A DNA stretch of 29,063 nucleotides, taken from SZUA-229 sp964531165 (GTDB lineage: Bacteria; Pseudomonadota; Gammaproteobacteria; SZUA-229). The position numbers and the translations under genes are program-made. The notes beneath the pieces are model-generated. The model was not told the origin of the DNA. It worked only from the letters and a program-made list of their open reading frames with translations, and made no database searches. Location of the stretch: positions 1-29,063 of the forward strand of contig CAZHEA010000038.1 in the NCBI GenBank assembly GCA_964531165.1, in the 5' to 3' direction. Of this stretch, positions 16,541 through 23,600 are shown in pieces. How positions within the stretch are numbered: position 1 is the first letter of the stretch; each line of letters opens with the position of its first letter.

Positions 16541-16771
16541 TTATCTTGCTATCAGTTGTTGTATTTGATTATTAAATTGTTGCATATTGATTTCGCTGCG
16601 TATTTTGTGCAGGCAGTTTGCGCAGAGGCAATCACTGTAGTGTTTGTATATGTAGTCACGGTGTTGCTGAGTGAGTTTTACAGTTTCACATTGACAGTTT
16701 AATATGTCTCCAGACTTACATTCGAAGGGGCGATTGCAGTTAGGGCAAGTTTTTATTTCGTGCTTCGGCAT
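16541..16771 (-). CDS. Cysteine-rich CWC-type small protein
   Basis: This 76-residue protein has nine cysteines. The opening TCPNCNRPFECKSGDILNCQC is the layout of the Cysteine-rich CWC family, except that the usual Cys-Trp-Cys is here Cys-Gln-Cys. The second half closes with HYSDCLCANCLHKI, a further cluster that fits the family's C-terminal part. The cysteines probably bind zinc. The function is unknown. The length is normal and there is no signal peptide. It lies downstream of nrdJb on the same strand but beyond that operon's terminator, so it is likely transcribed on its own. Confidence 0.85.
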   Translation of the reverse strand: MPKHEIKTCPNCNRPFECKSGDILNCQCETVKLTQQHRDYIYKHYSDCLCANCLHKIRSEINMQQFNNQIQQLIAR

Positions 16772-16820
16772 CTTTGCAGCTAATCCCTGATTGATTTTTA
16801 TGATTTTAAATCAACGTCGC

Positions 16821-16848
16821 TGGATTCCTGCCTGCGCAGGAATGACGG
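16821..16848. repeat. REP-like palindrome, copy 3 (best conserved)
   Basis: ATTCCTGC (16824-16831) pairs perfectly with GCAGGAAT (16836-16843) around a CTGC loop, flanked by TGG and GACGG. This is the widespread intergenic palindrome type TGGATTCC...GGAATGACGG. Diverged relatives lie at 8608 and 9633. Confidence 0.65.
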
Positions 16849-16893
16849 TTAGTTATATTTTTGTTTTCTTAAAGTGTTCTGTTTAGCAGTTTA

Positions 16894-16920
16894 AAAAATC
16901 CGGTTTTAAAGCGGATTTTT
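16894..16920 (-). terminator. Rho-independent terminator of nrdJb, symmetrical
   Basis: A perfect 9-base stem (AAAAATCCG with CGGATTTTT) with a 9-base loop begins only a few bases past the nrdJb stop. On the minus strand it ends in six Ts. The A-run on the other side would let it act on the plus strand too, but no plus-strand gene ends nearby. Confidence 0.85.
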
Positions 16921-16923
16921 ATC

Positions 16924-17655
16924 TTATCCGCACTTACTGTCGCCGCAATTCAGGCAGGTCATGCAGCCATCCATTAATATGCTGGCTTTGGTGTTACACT
17001 TTTTACACAGTTGTGAGCCTTCGGGGAAGCCTGTGTCATCGCTGTTGTTTTGGCTATTGCTGTTCATACTTTGCTTTTGCTCGTATTCAGCACGCTTGGC
17101 ATCGATTAATTTTCTTTGATGTTCATCAGGGCCATCGTCTTTTATCAGGCCGATCATTTTCATGTGCGATTCAATGGATTCACCAATTTCTGCAACCAGT
17201 GAAGGCATGAATTTGCCACCTTTTTTAAAGTATCCACCCTGCGGGTCGAATACGGCTTTTAGTTCTTCGACCAGAAAACACACGTCGCCGCCTTTTCTAA
17301 ATACAGCGGAGATAACCCGTGTTAATGCAACTACCCATTGAAACTGGTCCATGCTTTTTGAGTTGATGAATATCTCATAGGGCTGTCGAGCTTCGTGATC
17401 GGTACCCTGATTTAAAATCACGTCATTAATGGTGACATAAAGCGCATGCTCGGACAGCGGCGTTTTAATTTTGTATGTCGAGCCCAGTAACATTTCCGGG
17501 CGCTCTACATTTTCGTGCATAATTTCCCGTTCAGGAACAACGGGTGTTGTGTCTACTTCTTCTTCATCTTTGACAACTTTGAATGCGACGATTTTTTTAT
17601 CGATTTTTGTGGCCATTTTTGTAGTCATGGGCTTGTCCTGTTTTGCAGTGTTCAT
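16924..17655 (-). CDS. nrdJb: B12-dependent ribonucleotide reductase, small C-terminal subunit NrdJb
   Basis: This 243-residue protein is the separately encoded C-terminal part of class II ribonucleotide reductase, the arrangement known from Pseudomonas aeruginosa NrdJa/NrdJb. The N-terminal 50 residues are charged and probably flexible. The central part (about 55-160) reads GSTYKIKTPLSEHALYVTIND and IFINSKSMDQFQWVVALTRVI, as in the TSCPD-type C-terminal domain of longer NrdJ proteins. The tail is Cys-rich: LCKKCNTKASILMDGCMTCLNCGDSKCG-like pairs form a zinc-ribbon or thiol-relay that is thought to pass reducing electrons to the active site. It needs NrdJa for activity. It follows nrdJa by 183 bases, which hold a folded element (17724-17814), and ends at a strong terminator. 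Confidence 0.92.
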   Translation of the reverse strand: MNTAKQDKPMTTKMATKIDKKIVAFKVVKDEEEVDTTPVVPEREIMHENVERPEMLLGSTYKIKTPLSEHALYVTINDVILNQGTDHEARQPYEIFINSKSMDQFQWVVALTRVISAVFRKGGDVCFLVEELKAVFDPQGGYFKKGGKFMPSLVAEIGESIESHMKMIGLIKDDGPDEHQRKLIDAKRAEYEQKQSMNSNSQNNSDDTGFPEGSQLCKKCNTKASILMDGCMTCLNCGDSKCG

Positions 17656-17723
17656 CTATTAATCTTTTTTCGCAATTTTTTAGTATTTAACAAATTGCGC
17701 CTGATAATATTGTAAATTTAAAA

Positions 17724-17814
17724 TGACGCGAAGACATGTGAAGATGGGGAAGTCAGCCTACCAAACTGACACGCATGTATAATAAACGGTCTGCGTTTAT
17801 ATGTCTTCGCATCA
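17724..17814 (-). other. Structured inverted-repeat element between nrdJa and nrdJb
   Basis: Outer arms of 14 bases (17724-17737 and 17801-17814) pair with one mismatch. Inside are two further hairpins: GTCAG (17752-17756) with CTGAC (about 17766-17770), and ATAAACG (17782-17788) with CGTTTAT (17794-17800), the latter directly abutting the outer stem. Together they can form a three-way junction. On the minus strand it begins 25 bases past the nrdJa stop and is followed by TTTT. It may be an attenuator, an mRNA-processing or stability site, or a small repeat element. Confidence 0.55.
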
Positions 17815-17838
17815 AACTCTTGTGGTTATACGCTATAT

Positions 17839-19992
17839 TTAAAACTTTCCGTAATAACCTTCTTTTAAGGCATCGAATAAATTCGCGGCGCTGTGAATTT
17901 CACCGTCGTAATCTATTTCGTCATTGCCCTTTAATTCTACGATTGAGCCATCTTCCAGTGTGAACTGGTAGGTGGTGTTTTCTAAATCAGACTCTTTAAC
18001 CAGTACGCCCTGGAAAACTTCCGGATTAAAACGGAACGTGGTGCAGCCTTTTAAACCTTTGTCGTAAGCGTATTCGTATATGTCTTTAAACTCTTCAAAC
18101 GGATAATCGGTTGGCACATTGGCGGTTTTGGAAATAGATGAATCAATCCACAGTTGTGCTGCCGCCTGAATGTCTACATGCTGCTTTGGCGTAACTTCTT
18201 CAGACGAAATAAAATATTCGGGTAATTGTTCATCTGTCTTTTCGCTGTAAGGCATGGCATTTGGATTAACCATTGCGCGATAGGCCAGCAGCTCAAATGA
18301 GAAAACATCAATTTTCTCTTTAGATTTTTTGCCTTCGCGAATGACATTGCGCGCATAGTGGTGAGCAAAGCTGGGCTCGATGCCATTGCTGGCATTGTTA
18401 GCCAGTGACAGTGAAATAGTGCCGGTGGGTGCAATCGAACTGTGGTGGGTAAAGCGGCAACCGTGTTCGACCATTTCTATAATTAACTCGGGGTTGGCTT
18501 CGCCTACGCGCTGCATGTAGCGGCTGTATTTGGCGTGTAGTATTTTACCTTTAATTTTATCGCCGGCTTTGTAACCGTCGTCGATCATTTCCGGACGTTT
18601 GTAAAGCATGGCTGCAGTGACATCGAACTCCTGCTCCATAATGGGTGCTGAACCTTTTTCCTTGGCCAGTTCAAGGCCGGTTTGCCAGCCCTGCATGGCC
18701 ATTTCTTTGGTGACTTTTTCGGTGAATACCAGTGATTCTTCTGAGCCGTATTTCACTCCCATCATGGTAAGTGTAGAGCCTAAGCCTAAATAACCCATAC
18801 CATGGCGACGCTTGCTGATGATTTCATCGCGTTGCTGAGGCAGGGGCAGGCCATTTATTTCTACTACATTGTCGAGCATGCGGGTAAAAATACTGACGGT
18901 TTCATTGTAGCCTTGCCAGTCGAAAGTGGCTTTTTTAGTGAATGGGTCTTTCACGAATCGTGTTAAGTTTATCGAGCCTAACAGGCAACTACCGTAAGGC
19001 GGTAAAGGCTGCTCGCCGCAGGGGTTAGTGGCGCGGATGTTTTCGCAGAACCAGTTGTTATTCATCTCATTAACTTTGTCGATGAGAATAAAGCCGGGCT
19101 CAGCGTAGTCGTAGGTGGACGCCATAATGCTATCCCACAGACGGCGTGCGGGTACGGTACGGGTTATTTTACAGGCGGTGAGGCCGGTGTCATTGGTAAC
19201 GTAATCGCCTTTTACCGGCCATTCGCGCCAGATGTATTTACTGGCATCGGTTAAATCCATGGCATCCTGAGCACATTCTTTAGCGGTTACAGGAAAGGCT
19301 AATGGCCATTCGCCATCACTTTTTACCGCTTCTACAAAATCAACGGTAATTAATAATGACAGGTTAAATTGACGTAAGCGGCCATCTTCACGTTTGGCTT
19401 TAATAAAGTCGAATACATCCGGATGTCCCACATCGAATGTTGCCATTTGTGCGCCGCGACGACCACCGGCAGAGGATACGGTGAAACACATCTTATCGTA
19501 AATATCCATAAATGACAGAGGGCCGGAGGTATAGGCTCCAGCACCGGAAACATAGCCACCTTTGGGGCGTAGGGTAGAGTATTCATAGCCGATGCCACAA
19601 CCCGCTTTAAGGGTTAAACCGGCTTCATGAACTTTTTCTAAAATGCCATCCATTGAGTCTTCGATAATACCGGAGACAGTGCAGTTAATGGTGGAAGTGG
19701 CGGGCTTGTGCTCCTGTGCGCCGGCATTGGAGATAATACGGCCGGCTGGAATGGCACCGTGGCGTAATGCCCACAGAAATTTTTCGTGCCACTGCTTTTT
19801 AAGTTCATCAGTGGTTTCAACATCGGAAAGTGCTTTTGCGACCCGTTCAAAGCTGGCATCTACATCATTATCAACGGCTTCACCGTCTTTTGTTTTTAGT
19901 CTGTACTTGGTATCCCAGATGTCCAGGGATGCATCCTGATAAGGAACTTCGTTGATATTATTTGGAACAGCCTGCAGTTGGGGTGCGCTCAT
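17839..19992 (-). CDS. nrdJa: B12-dependent (class II) ribonucleotide reductase, catalytic subunit NrdJa
   Basis: This 717-residue protein reduces ribonucleotides to deoxyribonucleotides using adenosylcobalamin, without needing or being harmed by oxygen. The ten-stranded barrel is recognisable from RIISNAGAQEHKPATSTINC (C104, first redox cysteine), then AGCGIGYEYSTLRPKGG near 130 and SSAGGRRGAQMATFDVGHPD near 173. The finger loop NPCGEQPLPPYGSC (323-336) carries the thiyl-radical Cys325, Glu327 and the second redox Cys336. RRHGMGYLGLG near 395 and TGTISLSLANNASNGIEPSF near 525 are further landmarks. The C-terminal thiol domain is absent and encoded by nrdJb. A good AAGGA ribosome-binding site lies upstream of the ATG. 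Candidate NrdR boxes at 20151 and 20329 suggest control by NrdR. No cobalamin riboswitch is evident. Confidence 0.96.
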   Translation of the reverse strand: MSAPQLQAVPNNINEVPYQDASLDIWDTKYRLKTKDGEAVDNDVDASFERVAKALSDVETTDELKKQWHEKFLWALRHGAIPAGRIISNAGAQEHKPATSTINCTVSGIIEDSMDGILEKVHEAGLTLKAGCGIGYEYSTLRPKGGYVSGAGAYTSGPLSFMDIYDKMCFTVSSAGGRRGAQMATFDVGHPDVFDFIKAKREDGRLRQFNLSLLITVDFVEAVKSDGEWPLAFPVTAKECAQDAMDLTDASKYIWREWPVKGDYVTNDTGLTACKITRTVPARRLWDSIMASTYDYAEPGFILIDKVNEMNNNWFCENIRATNPCGEQPLPPYGSCLLGSINLTRFVKDPFTKKATFDWQGYNETVSIFTRMLDNVVEINGLPLPQQRDEIISKRRHGMGYLGLGSTLTMMGVKYGSEESLVFTEKVTKEMAMQGWQTGLELAKEKGSAPIMEQEFDVTAAMLYKRPEMIDDGYKAGDKIKGKILHAKYSRYMQRVGEANPELIIEMVEHGCRFTHHSSIAPTGTISLSLANNASNGIEPSFAHHYARNVIREGKKSKEKIDVFSFELLAYRAMVNPNAMPYSEKTDEQLPEYFISSEEVTPKQHVDIQAAAQLWIDSSISKTANVPTDYPFEEFKDIYEYAYDKGLKGCTTFRFNPEVFQGVLVKESDLENTTYQFTLEDGSIVELKGNDEIDYDGEIHSAANLFDALKEGYYGKF

Positions 19993-20150
19993 TCATTTAA
20001 TCCTTGTTATTATAGCTAACGGTGTTGCTATACGTTCTGAGGGAGTGGCCGATTTTAAAAAAACAGCTGAAATTCGGTAGTATCCCGTACATAAACTAAG
20101 TCATCTATCAGTGAGTTATTATGCTTATGTTGTGGTATTTATATAAAGTA

Positions 20151-20166
20151 ACACAAGATGTAGTGG
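20151..20166. promoter_or_regulatory. Candidate NrdR box 1
   Basis: ACACAAGATGTAGTGG matches the NrdR consensus acaCwAtATaTwGtgt at its conserved core (C-A-A, A-T, T-A-G-T). It lies about 160 bases upstream of nrdJa and overlaps a possible minus-strand promoter, as expected for repression. Confidence 0.7.
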
Positions 20167-20328
20167 TTTCAAGTTAAGATTCGCTAATGCAGTGGGGATA
20201 AGTTGTGGGTAAGATTGTATAAATTTAGCTAAAGCTTATTGCATCAGGGTTTGGAGGCAATAGAGAGGCATTCAAGGAATTTTCATGTTCTGATGAACGG
20301 TAGTCTGTTGTGTGCGGGCTAATCTAAA

Positions 20329-20344
20329 CCACAAGATGTAGTGG
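20329..20344. promoter_or_regulatory. Candidate NrdR box 2
   Basis: CCACAAGATGTAGTGG shares 14 identical bases with box 1 (15 of 16 positions match if the first two bases are set aside) and is extended by AAA and TTT to a larger imperfect palindrome. A half-site (TGTTGTGT) lies 31 bases upstream, the spacing usual for paired NrdR boxes, but its left half is poor. Confidence 0.65.
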
Positions 20345-20632
20345 TTTGTTTTTGAGCAGTCATCATTCAAATGATGCCTGATGAAGCGTAAGTTGTTAGT
20401 ATAACCCTTAAATAAAACGGGTTAATAGATATGCTATAGACAATGAGCAATCATTAGACAGTAAGGCGCGTCTTTATATGTGGTTTATATACATAATGTC
20501 GACTATAGACTTAAGGTGACTTACTGATGAAACTTATAGGCCTACAATTTAGTGTTGTGTTCATTAGAGCTAAATGTAATTCAGTTTGTGCAAATAAATT
20601 ATTAAATTTAACATTGGATGTGCTAGATAATA

Positions 20633-23600
20633 ATGAGCAATGATAAAATATTGCAAATACTGTCAAATAGAGCTATTGATTTTGTCAAAACGATAAAAAC
20701 AAACTATAAAAATAAACGGTTAAAATTTATCTGGTGCGTTTTAATTACATCAGCGTTTTATCAAAATGTCTCTCTGGCAGAAGATCAGAACAAACTCGTA
20801 ATCAGTTACAGATTAGACAGTGCTCCAATACAATTCAAAAATAATAATGGAGAAGCAGATGGTATTCTGATTGATTACTGGAAGTTATGGTCAGGTAAAT
20901 CTGGTATTCCCGTAGAGTTTAAGGGCGGCTATAACAAGCAGGCTTTAGTCATGATAGTTAATAATCAGGCTGATATAAATGCGGGTATTTTCTCAAATGA
21001 ATCACGCAAACAATATTTAGATTTCTCAGATCCAATCCTCAAAAGTTCATATTATCTTTTTCTTCATAAATCACTTAATCACGATATTAGCCTGAAAAAC
21101 AATTTTAAGGGTTTAAAAGTTGGTGTTACCCTGGGTAGCTTTCATGAATCCTATATGCGCAAAAATTATCCACAAGTTAACTTGAGCTTATATGATGGTT
21201 ACCAGAGTCTATTTTCAGCGGCTGAAAAAGGTGATATTAAGATTTTTATCAGTCAAAGAATGTATCGCACATTTTATCTGAAAAGTAATTCTTTAGTAGA
21301 AAGCTTTAGATTAACAGATAAAACATTATATACACATAGCTATAAAGCTGCAGTAGGTAAAGGTAATGCTAATCTGTTGACAACAATCAATCAGTTCATG
21401 CTGCAAATAAAGAGTAGTGAAAAAGCAGATATAACTAGAAAGTGGCTGGGACTGGAATGGTACTCTGAGGACAGAGGGACAGAGCATAAGGTTATATTAA
21501 ATGCAGAGGAAAAAAACTGGCTCAGCAAACATAAGGTCATTCACATGGGGGGTGAGTCAGACTGGCCACCATTTGATTTTGTTGACGACAAAGGTCGTTA
21601 TCAGGGAATTGCATCTGATTATGTTCGGCATTTAGAAACGGTGTTAGGCATTCAGATTAAAATGCATTATAAGCAACCATGGGCAGAAACGCTTAATAAG
21701 TTGAAAAAAGGTGAGCTGGATGCGATTGTAGCAATTTCTAAAACTGCCGAACGAGAAAAGTTCGCTCATTATACGACACCTTATGTCGTCTATCCCTATG
21801 TGATTGTAACAAATAAAAAAAATAGCGGGCTGATAAAATTAAAGCAGCTGGAGGGTAAGGTAGTTGCAGTTGAGCGGGGGTTTTATACGCAAACAGTTTT
21901 AAATAGTCAATACCCCGGGATCAGGTTGCTGATAACCGATACGACTGAGCAGGCAATTTTAGCCGTTGTTGATGGAGAAGCGGTTGCATATATTGGCGTG
22001 CAGCCGGTTGCATCATATTATTTTGAAAAAAATATGATTACAAACTTGCGTATAGCCGGTGTGACTTCTATTAAAAAAGTCGGGATTAGTATGGCTGCGA
22101 AAGCGGATAGTCCTGTGCTATTCCAAATTTTGCAAAAAGGTCTGGATTCAATTACTACATCTGAAAAGTTGGCTATTCAGCGTAAGTGGATGGGGCTTGA
22201 AGTTGATCATACAAAAAACATATTCACAAAAAAACAGAAGCAATGGATGCATTCAATAAAGTCTATCAGTATAGGAATAGATCCCGGTTGGCCGCCGATT
22301 GAATATGTGAACAACAAAGGAGTATATAGTGGTATTGCATCAGATTATGTTGAGGAATTTGAAAAAGTTAGTTTACTGAAGTTGAAGTATGATACTGCAT
22401 TGTCCTGGTCAGAAGTGATGCAAAAAGTTAAGAATGGTGAAATTGACATGCTTCCCGCGGTATCAAAAACGCCAGAACGAGAAAAATATCTGAGTTTCAC
22501 AGAGCCATATCTGGCATTTCCTTATGTTCTTTTTACAAGAAATGATGCTGGCTTTATTACCGGACTTGATGACCTTTTAGATAAAACTATTGTCGCAGAA
22601 AAAAACTATACCAACCATGAAATTTTAAAAAAGCGTCATCCTGCTATTAAATTGATATTGGTGGATAATACTGAGCAGGCATTGATGATGGTTTCACTTG
22701 GAAAAGCGGATGCATATATGGGTAATCTGGCGGCAGCAAGTCATATTATTATGCAAACCGGGCTAACCAACATTAAGGTGGCGGCCCCTACGCCATACAG
22801 TAATGATCTTTCATTTGCAGTACGTAAAGATCTAACCGAGTTGACTGAAATTTCACAAATCATTCTGGACTCAATTTCAGTTGAAAAAGCCAATGAGTTT
22901 AAGCGAAAGTGGTTCTCAATAAGTTATGAGCATCATGTTGACTATTCGCTGGTGTGGAAAGTTATGGCGTTGGCATTATTATGTCTGTTTATTTTTGGGC
23001 TATGGCTGTGGATGGTAAATAAACAAAAAGAAATTCTTCGGGTTAGTGAAGAACGCTTCAGGCTGGTAATGAAAGCGACGCAGGAAGGTATATGGGACTG
23101 GGATATAGTCAATGATACTGTTTACTATAGTCCGGGTTTTTATAAGATGCTGGGCTTTACAGAAAAAGAGTTCACGATTCAAAATAAATCATGGGCGGAA
23201 TATCTGCATGCGGATGATTACGATATGGTTACCAGTACGCTGCATCAAATAGTTGATCAACGGATTACTCGCTATACACTTGAGTTTCGTTTAAAGCATA
23301 TAGATGGAAAATATCGTAACGTTGTTGCTATAGGGACTCTTGTTGCTGACAGTCATAAAAATGCAGTCCGTTCGTTAGGTTCTTTAATTGACATAACGGA
23401 CAAGAAGCAAGTTGAAAAAACGCTGAAAGAAAATGAAATACAATTGAAAAGAATAATAGATACTATTCCATTAGCTATTGTCATATTAGATGATGAAGGA
23501 GAGATAATATTTTCAAACCGGCAAACTGAAAAAGAAATCGGCAGTAACCAGAGCGTAACGGGGTTAAATCTGATCGATTTTTACGAAGACCCGAAAGACC

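Larger units (their letters stand above)
19993..20632. promoter_or_regulatory. 640-base divergent control region between nrdJa and the phosphorelay kinase
   Basis: There is no reading frame here. It contains two near-identical candidate NrdR boxes (20151-20166 and 20329-20344) and weaker partial copies near 20180-20195 and 20298-20313. TTGAAA and TTTATAT elements around box 1 could be the minus-strand promoter for nrdJ. A small AACCC/GGGTT hairpin lies near 20403-20423. The promoter of the plus-strand kinase cannot be placed with confidence. Confidence 0.6.

Noticed and set aside
16415..16702. 95-codon plus-strand frame over the Cys-rich CWC gene
   Set aside because: It is antisense to a clear cysteine-rich family member, and its composition (Leu, Phe, Val, Cys rich) is that of a shadow frame.
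17724..17814. Integron attC site
   Set aside because: The outer arms lack the conserved GTTRRRY/RYYYAAC core sites, and the flanking genes form one operon rather than cassettes.
17656..19992. Cobalamin riboswitch controlling nrdJ
   Set aside because: B12-dependent reductases are sometimes riboswitch-controlled elsewhere, but I find no B12-box-like sequence upstream of nrdJa or between the two genes; NrdR boxes explain control better.
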